Assembly (NCBI GenBank): GCA_004556395.1 | Contig: SFHK01000030.1 | Location: 1 to 33,719 of the forward strand | Direction of reading: 5' to 3' | DNA: 33,719 nt | Source of the DNA: Clostridiales bacterium | GTDB lineage: Bacteria; Bacillota; Clostridia; Christensenellales; Aristaeellaceae | Shown here: piece by piece, positions 9,040-17,533 of the stretch | Numbering within the stretch: position 1 is the stretch's first letter | How the letters are laid out: every line of letters starts with the position of its first letter | Translations under genes and position numbers: made by a program | Notes under the pieces: generated by a model | The model's input: only the letters and a program-made list of their open reading frames with translations | Told to the model about the DNA's origin: nothing | Database searches by the model: none

Positions 9040-9546
9040 ATGAGCGCACTCATTCGCCCCGCCGTTCCGGCGGACGGCGCGCGCTGCGCGCAGATTCACA
9101 TGGACGCCTGGGTGTACGCGTACTCGGACTGCGTGCCGGTTGAAATCATCGAACGGACGAACCGCCGGCGTCCCGCCCAGTGGCTCACAATCATTCCGAC
9201 CGAGAACAACCGCTCGCATTACGTGATCGACGACGAAGCGCATGAGACGGTCGGCTTTTTCGTGATTCAGCCGTCCCGTGACGAAGGCGCGGACGACAAA
9301 ACGCTCGAACTGGTCAGCCTGTACCTCGACCCCTCCCGCGTGCGCAAGGGTTTCGGCTCCGCCGCCGTTCGCTGGATCGCCGGGGAAGCGCACAGGCGCG
9401 GCGATCGTCAGATCACCCTGTGGGTGCTCGACGAAAACACGCGTGCGAAAGCCTTTTACCTCAAATGCGGCTTTGTTCCGGACGGCTCGCGCAAGCCAAG
9501 CGGGCTGGGCGACACCTCGGAAATTCGCATGCGGATGGACGTGTGA
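9040..9546 (+). CDS. GNAT-family N-acetyltransferase
   Basis: 168 residues with the GNAT layout. It opens with IRPAVPADGARCAQIH, has a central beta strand ending LVSLYLDPSRVRKGFGSAAV (the acetyl-CoA pyrophosphate-binding RxGxGxA-like loop, here RKGFGSA), and closes with ITLWVLDENTRAKAFYLKCGF, the typical motif B. The acceptor substrate is unknown. AAGGAG lies 9 bases before ATG 9040. It follows the guanylate-kinase-like gene by 27 bases with no terminator, so the two are probably co-transcribed. Confidence 0.9.
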   Translation: MSALIRPAVPADGARCAQIHMDAWVYAYSDCVPVEIIERTNRRRPAQWLTIIPTENNRSHYVIDDEAHETVGFFVIQPSRDEGADDKTLELVSLYLDPSRVRKGFGSAAVRWIAGEAHRRGDRQITLWVLDENTRAKAFYLKCGFVPDGSRKPSGLGDTSEIRMRMDV

Positions 9547-9570
9547 CGCAAAACATTAACCGAGCGGCGT

Positions 9571-9599
9571 TTGCAAACCATCGCCTCACGTGGTATCAT
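9571..9599 (+). promoter_or_regulatory. Promoter of the MATE transporter gene
   Basis: TTGCAA (9571-9576), a 17-base spacer and TATCAT (9594-9599). It is weaker than consensus, as expected for a regulated gene, and is overlapped by the dyad at 9580-9628. Confidence 0.65.
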
Positions 9600-9628
9600 G
9601 ACAGCGAATCATGACACCGTGAGGCGAT
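9580..9628. promoter_or_regulatory. Long dyad over the MATE promoter and ribosome binding site
   Basis: An 11-bp perfect outer arm (ATCGCCTCACG at 9580-9590, complement at 9618-9628) surrounds a second TCATGA pair (9596-9601 and 9609-9614) with a 7-base centre. The left arm is in the promoter spacer, the inner arm covers the -10, and the right arm holds the GAGG ribosome binding site. The centre is near the expected transcription start. It looks like an operator; in a read-through transcript it would hide the ribosome binding site. Confidence 0.65.
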
Positions 9629-9633
9629 TTCAT

Positions 9634-11004
9634 ATGCACCTGTTTACGAAGGACAAGGCCTTCTATCGTCAGTTCTTCTCTCTTCTTCTGTTTATCGCGC
9701 TTCAGAACCTGGTGTCCTACAGCGTGTCGCTGGCGGACAGCATCATGCTCAGCAACTATTCGCAGAACGCGCTTTCCGGCGTGACGCAGGCGAATCAGGT
9801 GCAGTTTCTTCTGCAAATGATCGTCACCTCCGCGGGCGAGGGCGTGGTGGTACTCGCGTCGCAGTACTGGGGCAAGGGCGAGAAAAAGCCCATCGTACCC
9901 ATCACCGCCATCGGCCTGACGGTGGCGTTCGTCATCGGCGTCGTGTTCACCTGCGTGGTCAGCCTCGCGCCGCGGCAAATCATGTGCCTGCTGAGCGACG
10001 AGGAAGCCATTATCCGGGAGGGCGTGGACTACCTTCGCGTCATCCGGTATACCTACCTTTTTTATTGCCTGAGCACGGTCATCCTCGCCAGCCTGCGCAG
10101 CGTGGAGAGCGTGCGCGTGGGGCTTGTGATCATGGTCATGTCGCTGTTCGTCAACATCGGACTGAATTACTGCCTGATCTTCGGCAAGCTGGGCTTTGCG
10201 CAGATGGGCACGACCGGCGCGGCCATCGCCACGCTCGCGGCGCGCGCGTTCGAGTTTGTCGCTTCGTGCGTGTATCTGTTCCTGATGGACAAAAAGCTGC
10301 GCATCCGTCCGAAGCAGCTTTTCCGCTTTGACCGCGCGCTCAATCACGACTACGCCAAGTACGCCACGCCCGTGATGCTGGCGGGCGCGTCATGGGGCGT
10401 GGCCATGTTCGTGCAGACGGCCATTATCGGCCGCATGGGCACGGACGCCATCGCCGCGAACGCGACCGTCGTGTCGCTGTTCGGCATGATTTCCGTGTTC
10501 GCCTACGGCGCGGGCAACGCCGCGGGCGTCATCACCGGCAAACTGGTGGGCGAGGGCGACGACCGGAAGCTGCGCGAATACGTGCGCAGCATGCAGGGGC
10601 TGTTCCTCGTGATCGGCGTTGTGACCGGCGCAGCGCTGTATCTTCTGCGCTATCCAATTCTCGAGTTCTATCATCTGGAAACCAAGGGCGCGCACGACAT
10701 CGCCCTTCAGTTCACGACGGTGCTGGCCGTCACAGTCGTCGGCACGGCCTATCAGGCGCCCTGCCTGGGCGGCATTGTGCGCGGCGGCGGGCACACGAAG
10801 TTCGTGTTCTATAACGACCTCATCTTCCAGTGGGGCGTGGTGCTGGTTTTGTCGGCGCTGGCGCAGTTTGTGTGGAAGCTCGAGCCCGTGTGGGTATTCC
10901 TGTGCCTGAAGAGCGACCAGGTTCTCAAGTGCGCCGTGGCGGTATACGAGGTGAACAGCTATCGCTGGATCCGCCGCCTCACGCGCGAGCCCGCCGCGGA
11001 GTGA
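9634..11004 (+). CDS. MATE-family efflux transporter
   Basis: Sodium- or proton-driven exporter of drugs and cationic compounds, 456 residues, with 12 predicted membrane segments in two related halves. MATE features are the first helix leading to LADSIMLSNYSQNALSGV, the AGEGVVVLASQYWGKGE segment and the second-half ATPVMLAGASWG and FAYGAGNAAGVITGKLVGEGD segments. The start at 9634 is chosen because it follows the promoter and has GAGG 9 bases upstream; the frame opens earlier, but that start would overlap the -35 box. It is preceded by a strong dyad, suggesting ligand- or repressor-controlled expression. Confidence 0.9.
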   Translation: MHLFTKDKAFYRQFFSLLLFIALQNLVSYSVSLADSIMLSNYSQNALSGVTQANQVQFLLQMIVTSAGEGVVVLASQYWGKGEKKPIVPITAIGLTVAFVIGVVFTCVVSLAPRQIMCLLSDEEAIIREGVDYLRVIRYTYLFYCLSTVILASLRSVESVRVGLVIMVMSLFVNIGLNYCLIFGKLGFAQMGTTGAAIATLAARAFEFVASCVYLFLMDKKLRIRPKQLFRFDRALNHDYAKYATPVMLAGASWGVAMFVQTAIIGRMGTDAIAANATVVSLFGMISVFAYGAGNAAGVITGKLVGEGDDRKLREYVRSMQGLFLVIGVVTGAALYLLRYPILEFYHLETKGAHDIALQFTTVLAVTVVGTAYQAPCLGGIVRGGGHTKFVFYNDLIFQWGVVLVLSALAQFVWKLEPVWVFLCLKSDQVLKCAVAVYEVNSYRWIRRLTREPAAE

Positions 11005-11030
11005 CGACCGTAAATTAACAAACATATTGC

Positions 11031-11060
11031 TTGCCCGGCAACCGTTTTTCATGGTATAAT
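11031..11060 (+). promoter_or_regulatory. Promoter of rplS
   Basis: TATAAT at 11055-11060 with TGG directly before it (extended -10). The best -35 is TTGCCC at 11031-11036 with an 18-base spacer. Confidence 0.75.
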
Positions 11061-11066
11061 GATGAG

Positions 11067-11140
11067 CGTGATATCGGGCGGTCCGCTGGCGAAAAGTCAT
11101 CGTTTACGAACGCCCTGTGAGGAAAGGAGGATATCGCAAA
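11067..11140 (+). promoter_or_regulatory. rplS mRNA leader, possible L19-leader-type structure
   Basis: About 75 bases between the -10 and ATG. GGGCG (11076-11080) can pair with CGCCC near 11111-11115, and a GATATC occurs on each side. Many Bacillota rplS genes carry an autoregulatory L19 leader. I see pairing potential but not a diagnostic consensus. Confidence 0.35.
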
Positions 11141-11482
11141 ATGAATGAAATCATCCGTTCCATCGAAGAGGCTCAGCTTCGCAAGGATCTTCCCAAATTC
11201 AACATCGGCGACACCGTCAAGGTGCAGGTGAAGGTTGTGGAAGGCACCCGTGAGCGTCTGCAGGCCTTTGAAGGCGTCGTGATCGCCCGTCGCAACGGCT
11301 CCTGCCGTGAAACGTTCACCGTCCGCCGCACGTCCTATGGCGTGGGCGTCGAGCGTACGTTCCCGCTGCATTCCCCGCACGTCGACAGCATCACCGTGAC
11401 CCGTAAGGGCAAGGTTCGCCGCGCCAAGCTGTATTATCTGCGCGAGCGCAGCGGCAAAGCCGCCAAGGTCAAGGAAGCCTGA
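11141..11482 (+). CDS. rplS: 50S ribosomal protein L19
   Basis: Ribosomal protein at the 30S-50S interface. It has 113 residues, normal length, from ATG 11141 with AAGGAGG 10 bases upstream; an upstream GTG in the frame would place the ribosome binding site inside the gene. Conserved stretches include FNIGDTVKVQVKVVEG, RLQAFEGVVIARRN, ETFTVRRTSYGVGVERTFP and VRRAKLYYLRERSGKAAK. It heads the block that runs to hslU. A terminator directly after it suggests partial transcriptional separation from rbgA, the ribosome-assembly GTPase that follows it in many Bacillota. Confidence 0.98.
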   Translation: MNEIIRSIEEAQLRKDLPKFNIGDTVKVQVKVVEGTRERLQAFEGVVIARRNGSCRETFTVRRTSYGVGVERTFPLHSPHVDSITVTRKGKVRRAKLYYLRERSGKAAKVKEA

Positions 11483-11490
11483 CGCACCCC

Positions 11491-11525
11491 AAATAAAGGC
11501 CTCGCACGAGGCCTTTATTTTTATA
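11491..11525 (+). terminator. Rho-independent terminator after rplS
   Basis: Self-complementary AAATAAAGGCCTCG and CGAGGCCTTTATTT arms around a CA centre, ending in TTTATTTTTAT. The flanking A/T arms make it bidirectional in form. Confidence 0.9.
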
Positions 11526-11549
11526 AATTGATGCAGAGGAACATGCGCC

Positions 11550-12401
11550 ATGCCTGAAATCAACTGGTATCCCGGCCACATGGCCAAAACGAAGAAAATT
11601 CTGGAAACGCAGATTCGCTCCGTCGACGCAGTGATCGAACTGTGCGACGCGCGCGCGCCGAAGGCCACGCGCAATCCCGATCTCGTGCGCCTGACCGGCG
11701 GAAAAACGCGCATCCTCATTCTGAACAAGGCTGATCTGGCCAGCGACGCCGCCACGGCGCAATGGCTCGCCTATTATAAAAAATACGGCGTGACGGCGCT
11801 GAAATATCAGTCCGTCGGCGGCCGCGCGAAGGAAATCTTCCGCTTCATCGAAAACGCCGCCCGTCCCGCCGTGGAACGCATGAAGGCGCGCGGCGCGAAC
11901 AAGACCGTGCGCGTGATGGTCGTGGGCATCCCGAACGTGGGCAAGTCCACGTTCATCAACCATCTGCGCGGCGCGGCCGTGGCAAAGACCTCCGACCGCC
12001 CGGGCGTGACCCGTTCCAATCAGTGGGTGAAGATCACGCCCTATCTCGAGCTTCTGGACACGCCCGGTATGCTCTGGCCGAAGCTGGAGGATCAGGGCAG
12101 CGCGCGCGTGCTGGCGTTTCTGGGCTCCATTCGCGATCAGATCATGGACGGCGAGGAGCTGGCGACGCAGCTATTGGAAACGCTTCTGCGAATCGCCCCC
12201 GCGCAGACCCGCGCGCGCTACAAGCTGCCCGAGGACGCCGCCGGGCGCCTGCCCGAGGAGCTGCTCGAGCTCGCCTGCCGCGGGCGCGGCTGGCTGCTGT
12301 CCGGCGGCCGGTGCGACACCGAGCGCGCGGCCAGCCTGGTGCTGGATGAATTCCGCGCCGGGAAGCTGGGAAGAATTACGCTGGAAACGCCGGAGGAATA
12401 G
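11550..12401 (+). CDS. rbgA: Ribosome biogenesis GTPase A
   Basis: Circularly permuted GTPase (YlqF/RbgA) needed for late 50S subunit assembly. 283 residues. It starts MPEINWYPGHMAK, the hallmark of the family. The permuted G motifs appear in order: G4 NKAD at 59-62, G1 GIPNVGKS at 126-133, G2 near RPGVTRSNQW, and G3 DTPG at 170-173. A C-terminal helical RNA-binding region follows. GAGGAA stands 8 bases before the ATG. It sits between rplS and rnhB exactly as in Bacillus subtilis. Confidence 0.97.
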   Translation: MPEINWYPGHMAKTKKILETQIRSVDAVIELCDARAPKATRNPDLVRLTGGKTRILILNKADLASDAATAQWLAYYKKYGVTALKYQSVGGRAKEIFRFIENAARPAVERMKARGANKTVRVMVVGIPNVGKSTFINHLRGAAVAKTSDRPGVTRSNQWVKITPYLELLDTPGMLWPKLEDQGSARVLAFLGSIRDQIMDGEELATQLLETLLRIAPAQTRARYKLPEDAAGRLPEELLELACRGRGWLLSGGRCDTERAASLVLDEFRAGKLGRITLETPEE

Positions 12402-12405
12402 ACCT

Positions 12406-13029
12406 ATGCCGCGTGAAACCGCAACGGAGAAACTGATTCGCATGACCGAAATCGAGCGCTCGCTGCTGGCGGACGAGGGCGTTTCCTCCATCGCCGGAAT
12501 CGACGAGGTGGGCCGCGGCCCGCTGGCGGGGCCGGTCGTCACCGCGTGCGTGTCGATTCCGCTTTCAAAGCTCGTGCCCGGCGTGGACGATTCCAAAAAG
12601 CTGTCCGAGAAGAAGCGCGAGGCGCTCTATCCCCTGCTGCTCGAAAACGCGGAATACGCGCGCACGTCGTGGATGGAGCCGTCGGTCATCGACGAAATCA
12701 ACATCCTGAGCGCCACGAAGCGCGCCATGGAGGAATGCGCCGCCGGCTTCACGGGCGGCATGATTCTCGTGGACGCGGTGGACGGGCTGAAGCTGCCCGT
12801 GCCGCACCGCTCAATCATCAGGGGCGACGCGCTGTGCTACATGATCGCGGCGGCCTCGGTCGTGGCGAAGGTGGAGCGCGACCGGTATATGATTCAGCTT
12901 GCGGAGGAATATCCGCAATACGGCTTTGAGCGCAACAAGGGCTACGGCACGGCGGAGCACATCCGCGCCATCCGCAAATACGGCCCCTGCCCCGCGCACC
13001 GCATGAGCTTTATCAAGCATTTTCTGTAA
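12406..13029 (+). CDS. rnhB: Ribonuclease HII
   Basis: Cleaves RNA in RNA-DNA hybrids and starts removal of misincorporated ribonucleotides. 207 residues from ATG 12406; the GGAGG is inside the end of rbgA with a 9-base spacing, 4 bases after the rbgA stop. The catalytic motif GIDEVGRGPLAGP gives Asp33 and Glu34. LVDAVDG supplies the third acid and RGDALCYMIAAASVVAKVERD the fourth. The ending GYGTAEHIRAI...CPAHRMSF is also typical. Start placement is firm because the longer frame lies wholly in rbgA. Confidence 0.97.
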   Translation: MPRETATEKLIRMTEIERSLLADEGVSSIAGIDEVGRGPLAGPVVTACVSIPLSKLVPGVDDSKKLSEKKREALYPLLLENAEYARTSWMEPSVIDEINILSATKRAMEECAAGFTGGMILVDAVDGLKLPVPHRSIIRGDALCYMIAAASVVAKVERDRYMIQLAEEYPQYGFERNKGYGTAEHIRAIRKYGPCPAHRMSFIKHFL

Positions 13030-13039
13030 GGAGCGCGCC

Positions 13040-13396
13040 ATGTACAATCGGGAAAGCGGCATCATCGGCGAGGCGGAAGCGCTTCGCTGCCTGACCGGAC
13101 AGGGCATGAAGGTTCTGGAAAAGAACTATCGCCGCGCCGGCGGGGAGATCGATTTAATCGTCCGGGACGGCGACACGATCGTGTTCGTCGAGGTCAAGGC
13201 GCGCACATCGCCGCGCTTCGGCGCGCCCGCCGAAGCCGTTACGCCCGCGAAGATGCGCAGCATCGTGCGCGTAGCCATGGGCTATTTACAGGCCAACCGT
13301 CTGCTGGACAGCCCGACGCGCTTTGACGTGATCGCCATCGACGGCACGGGACTTCGCCATATTCGCGGCGCTTTCGACGCCACGGGCCTGATTTGA
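13040..13396 (+). CDS. yraN: YraN family (UPF0102) endonuclease-like protein
   Basis: 118 residues, the family's normal size, with a Holliday-junction-resolvase/restriction-endonuclease-like fold. The core motif GEIDLIVRDGDTIVFVEVKAR (GEIDLI and VEVKAR are the catalytic strand pair) is intact, preceded by GEAEALRCL and a YRRAGG turn. The exact substrate is not established for the family; context suggests DNA repair or uptake. AAGGAG is 7 bases before the ATG. It lies 10 bases after rnhB, the usual association. Confidence 0.93.
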   Translation: MYNRESGIIGEAEALRCLTGQGMKVLEKNYRRAGGEIDLIVRDGDTIVFVEVKARTSPRFGAPAEAVTPAKMRSIVRVAMGYLQANRLLDSPTRFDVIAIDGTGLRHIRGAFDATGLI

Positions 13397-13405
13397 ACCA
13401 AAACA

Positions 13406-13465
13406 GCGCGGAATTCGTCCATAAAAAGGAAGGAATTTCGCGCTTGTCTGTGGAATATGCAAGCG
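13406..13465 (+). promoter_or_regulatory. Two overlapping hairpins in the leader of the GT-C gene
   Basis: Hairpin 1 pairs 13406-13416 with 13433-13443 (11 bp including one G-U). Hairpin 2 pairs CGCTTG 13441-13446 with CAAGCG 13460-13465. They share three bases, so they exclude each other. There is no U-tract, so this is not a plain terminator. Function is unknown. Confidence 0.4.
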
Positions 13466-13504
13466 AGGCGTTCACAAACAACTATGATCAGTCGAGGTAA
13501 TGCT

Positions 13505-16500
13505 ATGCGTAAGGGAATTGCTCTTTTTCTGGCGCTTCTGTGCCTGCTCACCGCGCTGTCCGCGCAGGCGGAAAACCTGCTTGCCAACGCCGACTTCCGT
13601 CTGCTGGACGACAGCGGCTCACCCGTGAACTGGCGCACGGACGCCTACAACGGCGGCAACTCTCAGTTCGGCGTAAAGACGCTGGAGGACGGCGCGACGG
13701 CGCTCACCATCCTGAACTTTGACGACAACGACGCGCGCTGGGTGCAGACCGTGGCGGTGGAGCCGAACACGGAGTACGTGCTCACCTGCCGCGTGCTGGC
13801 GAAGGACTGCGCCGCGTTCCGCGAGTCGGACGGCAGCATTCTAACGCTTCGCGGCGCAAACCTGTCCATTCTGAACACCAACGCCTATTCCGAATCCGTC
13901 TTCGACACGGAGGGCGAATGGGCGACGCTTACGCTGTACGGCGTGACCGGAGACAAGCAGACGACGATGGACGTCGCGCTGCGTCTGGGCGGCTACAGCG
14001 GTGACGGCGTGGGCGAAGCGTGGTTCCGGGGTGTAACGATGGAAGCGCGCGGGCTGGGCGAAGGCTCGGTGCCCGTGTCGCTGGCCACGTTCCAGCCGTA
14101 TAAGGCAAGCACAAACAAGACGACGACCGCCGCTTCCGCGCCGGAGCGCATCACCGAAACGCTGGCGCTGATCGCCTTCGGCGTCCTGCTGGCGGGGCTC
14201 GCCCTGCTCGCGCAGGCGCGGCGCATGAAGGCGCGCAGCTGCGAGCTGAGCAAATCCTCCTCCGCGCTTCTGCTGGGCGCGACGCTGCTGGCGGCGCTGG
14301 CCGTGCGGCTGTATTTCGCCGTGCGCGTGCGCGGCTACAGCGTGGACATCAACGACTTCATGATCTGGGGCGAAAATTTCCTGAACGACGGCTCGCAATT
14401 CTACGTGCGCGCTTCGTTCTGCGATTATCCGCCGCTGACGATGTTCCTGATGGGCGTCGTCGCCTTCGTTCGCCGCGCGCTGGGCGTGGAATATCTGTCC
14501 ACCGCGCACGTGGTGCTGACCAAGCTGATTCCCATCGGCGCGGATCTGCTCCTTTCGCTGCTCGTGTATTTCCTGTTCGCAAAGAAGGCCGGGCGCGCCC
14601 GGGCGCTTCTTCTGATGCTCGCCGTGGCGCTGAACCCGGCGCATATCGCCGACGGCGCCGCGTGGGGACAGGTGGACAGCCTGCTGGCGCTTCTGCTCGC
14701 CGTCTGCCTGTACTTCGCCTCGGAGGGCAAGTGGCACTGGGCGCTGCCGGTATACGCGCTTTCGCTGCTTTCCAAGCCGCAGGCGCTGCTGTTCGGCCCC
14801 ATCGGGCTTCTGATGTTCGTGATCGACCTCGTTCGCCGCAGAAACGAGAAGGGCTCGCTTTCAAAGATGCTGGCCGGGCTTTTCGGCTCGCTCGCGCTTC
14901 TGTATGTTGTCGCCCTGCCGTTCGCGCTGCAGGCGGCGCGGTTGGAGGGAAAAACAGGGCTCGCGCTCGCCGTTTATCCGATTTCGTGGCTCAAAACGCT
15001 GTTTATGGGTGCGACGACAAACGACACATACAGCTGCCTGACGCTGAACGCCTGCAATTTCCACGTGCTTCTGAACAACAACTGGGTGCGGCTGGAGCGC
15101 GAGCCCGGGCTGACGGCCTTCAGCTGGGTGATGTTCGGCGCGGCCTATGCCTACGCCGCGTTCCTGTGCCTGTATTCGCGCGACCGCCGCGCGCTGCCGC
15201 TGGTCGGCGCGACTGCGATGGCGCTGATCTACGCGTTCGCGCCGATGATGCACGAGCGCTATCTGTTCCCCGTGATCGCGCTGCTGGCGCTCGCCTACAT
15301 CCGGTACACGGATCGCAGGCTGCTGTGGGCGCTGCTCGCCGTGACGCTGACGCAGTTTTTGAACATCACGCTGGTGCTTCAGGGCGGCACGGTCTCCAAA
15401 TACGCGTACCTTGGACACCTGAGCGGCGACGAGCTGCTTCTGAACACAGCCATTTCCGCCGTAAACGTGCTGACGGCGCTGTTCCTTGCCTGCACCGCGT
15501 TCTCGATTCTGGTGCTGAAGCATGAGCGGCCGCTGCCCGCGGCGCGCCGGCTGCCGGACACGCCCCTTCAGCGTCTGCACCGGAAGGGCGACTGGAAGCT
15601 GCGCCTGACGCGCGTGGATTGCCTGCTGATGGCGGCGGTGTCGGTCGTGTACGCCTGCGCGGCGTTTGTGAACCTTGGCTCCACCAAAGCGCCGCAGACG
15701 TACTGGCAAAGCGAGGATTATGAGGAGCAGGTCGTGTTCGATCTGGGCGACGTGCGCACGTTCCGCATGACCTACTACGGCGGCATTTCCACCGCCACCT
15801 TCACCGTGTCCCTGTCCAACGACGGCGAGCGCTGGACGGAGGAAAACTACGCCGTGTACAGCGAGGATGAAATCTTCCGCTGGCACTGGTACGCGCCGAA
15901 AACAAAGACCGTGACAAACGGGAAGAATAAATTCGCGAACGCCCTTTACGATGAATCGCGTGTCATCGACACCGGTGAAAACGGCGCGCGCGTGGCCTAT
16001 TCAGGCAGCTACACGCCCTATCCGCCTCAGACGGCGCGCTATGTGCGCCTGACCGTAATGGGCGTCGGGCTCAAGCTGTACGAGGTCGGCTTCTGGAACG
16101 TGGACGACAGGGCGCTGTATCCCGTCGCCGCCGTAACCGGCTCGCGCGAGGGCGCGGACTACAAAGCGCTGACCGACGAGCAGGACGCCGTCGCGTGGGC
16201 GCCCAGCTACTACAACGGCATGTATTTCGACGAAATCTATCACCCGCGCACGGCCTACGAGCTGCTCCACGGCCCGTCGGTATCCAAGCAGCCAAACGCC
16301 ACGGACGGCAACTGGCTGCTGGAATGGTCGCATCCGCATCTGGGCAAGCTGCTGATCATGGTGGGCATACGGCTGTTCGGCATGACGCCGTTCGGCTGGC
16401 GCTTCATGGGCGCGCTGACCGGCGTTCTGATGCTGCCGCTGATGTTCCTGATGGCAAAGCAGCTGACGAAGGATTCGCGGCTTTCGTTCGTCGCCATGTT

Positions 16501-17515
16501 CCTGCTGGCCGTGGATTCGATGCACTTCACGCAGACGCGTCTGGCCACGGTGGATTCCTACGCGGTGTTCTTCATCATGCTGATGTACCTGTTCATGTTC
16601 CGCTACGCGCAGATGAACCTTTTAAAGCAGCCGCTTGGGCGCACGCTGGTTCCGCTGGGGCTGTGCGGCGTGTCGATGGGGCTGGCCTGCGCGACCAAAT
16701 GGATCGGCATGTACGCGGCGGTGGGGCTTGCGATCATCTTCTTCGCCACGGTGTTCCTGCGGCTGCGCGAATACCTCGCGCTGCGCCGGGAGGCCGAAGG
16801 CGACGAGGACGCGGCGGCGCTGACGCGCGCGTTCCCGAAGAAGCTGATTTTTACGCTTCTGTTCTGCGTGCTGTTCTTCGTCGTGATTCCGTTCCTGATT
16901 TACTATTTCTGCTACTGGCGGCATTTCGCGCCGGTAGGAGGGCTGACGCTCAAGCGCTTCTGGGACATGCAGGTGCAGATGTTCAATTATCATTCGCGCC
17001 TTGTGGACTCGCACTACTTCAGCTCGCCGTGGTACGAGTGGCCCACGATCGTGCGGCCGATGTGGTACTATTCCGCCGAAACGGCGATAGTCGGCTACGG
17101 CAGGGTGTCCTCCATCTCCTGCATGGGCAATCCCATCGTGTGGTGGGCGGGACTTGCGGCCATGATCGCGCTTCTGATCGCGCTGTGCGCGAGCACGCGC
17201 CCCAGCCCGGTCTTCCTGCTGATTGCCGTCGGCTTCGCGTCGCAGTACCTGCCGTGGGTGCTGGTGCCGCGCTCCACCTTCATTTACCACTATTTTGCCA
17301 GCGTGCCGTTCATCATCATCGCAACGGTTTTGTGGATCGGTCGGCTGCGCAAAGTCGATTCCGTCGCCGGGAACACGCTGGCGGTTACGCTGATGGCGCT
17401 GGCGCTGTTCCTGTTCGTCGCGTTCTACCCGCTGGAATCGGGGTATCCCTGCGCGTATTCGTACGCGCTGAAGCTCCGCTGGTTTAACTGGTACAACTTC
17501 GCGCTGCAGCAATAA
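13505..17515 (+). CDS. Double GT-C membrane glycosyltransferase with two extracytoplasmic binding domains
   Basis: 1336 residues. The order is: a signal peptide (residues 1-22, ending AQA before Glu); a galactose-binding-like/CBM-type beta domain (about 23-190); a first GT-C polytopic module (about 215-700) with an acidic loop DINDF at Asp281, WGQVDS at 387 and MHERY at 582; a discoidin-like domain (about 725-880); and a second GT-C module of the PMT/GT39 type (about 900-1336) with the FDEIYHP loop (Asp909-Glu910), SHPHLGK near 943 and a PMT C-terminal region. Such enzymes use polyprenyl-phosphate sugars to glycosylate proteins or cell-wall polymers outside the membrane. Acceptor and donor are unknown. 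GAGGT is 6 bases before ATG 13505. Confidence 0.85.
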   Translation: MRKGIALFLALLCLLTALSAQAENLLANADFRLLDDSGSPVNWRTDAYNGGNSQFGVKTLEDGATALTILNFDDNDARWVQTVAVEPNTEYVLTCRVLAKDCAAFRESDGSILTLRGANLSILNTNAYSESVFDTEGEWATLTLYGVTGDKQTTMDVALRLGGYSGDGVGEAWFRGVTMEARGLGEGSVPVSLATFQPYKASTNKTTTAASAPERITETLALIAFGVLLAGLALLAQARRMKARSCELSKSSSALLLGATLLAALAVRLYFAVRVRGYSVDINDFMIWGENFLNDGSQFYVRASFCDYPPLTMFLMGVVAFVRRALGVEYLSTAHVVLTKLIPIGADLLLSLLVYFLFAKKAGRARALLLMLAVALNPAHIADGAAWGQVDSLLALLLAVCLYFASEGKWHWALPVYALSLLSKPQALLFGPIGLLMFVIDLVRRRNEKGSLSKMLAGLFGSLALLYVVALPFALQAARLEGKTGLALAVYPISWLKTLFMGATTNDTYSCLTLNACNFHVLLNNNWVRLEREPGLTAFSWVMFGAAYAYAAFLCLYSRDRRALPLVGATAMALIYAFAPMMHERYLFPVIALLALAYIRYTDRRLLWALLAVTLTQFLNITLVLQGGTVSKYAYLGHLSGDELLLNTAISAVNVLTALFLACTAFSILVLKHERPLPAARRLPDTPLQRLHRKGDWKLRLTRVDCLLMAAVSVVYACAAFVNLGSTKAPQTYWQSEDYEEQVVFDLGDVRTFRMTYYGGISTATFTVSLSNDGERWTEENYAVYSEDEIFRWHWYAPKTKTVTNGKNKFANALYDESRVIDTGENGARVAYSGSYTPYPPQTARYVRLTVMGVGLKLYEVGFWNVDDRALYPVAAVTGSREGADYKALTDEQDAVAWAPSYYNGMYFDEIYHPRTAYELLHGPSVSKQPNATDGNWLLEWSHPHLGKLLIMVGIRLFGMTPFGWRFMGALTGVLMLPLMFLMAKQLTKDSRLSFVAMFLLAVDSMHFTQTRLATVDSYAVFFIMLMYLFMFRYAQMNLLKQPLGRTLVPLGLCGVSMGLACATKWIGMYAAVGLAIIFFATVFLRLREYLALRREAEGDEDAAALTRAFPKKLIFTLLFCVLFFVVIPFLIYYFCYWRHFAPVGGLTLKRFWDMQVQMFNYHSRLVDSHYFSSPWYEWPTIVRPMWYYSAETAIVGYGRVSSISCMGNPIVWWAGLAAMIALLIALCASTRPSPVFLLIAVGFASQYLPWVLVPRSTFIYHYFASVPFIIIATVLWIGRLRKVDSVAGNTLAVTLMALALFLFVAFYPLESGYPCAYSYALKLRWFNWYNFALQQ

Positions 17516-17533
17516 CGAAAGAGGGATGACGGC

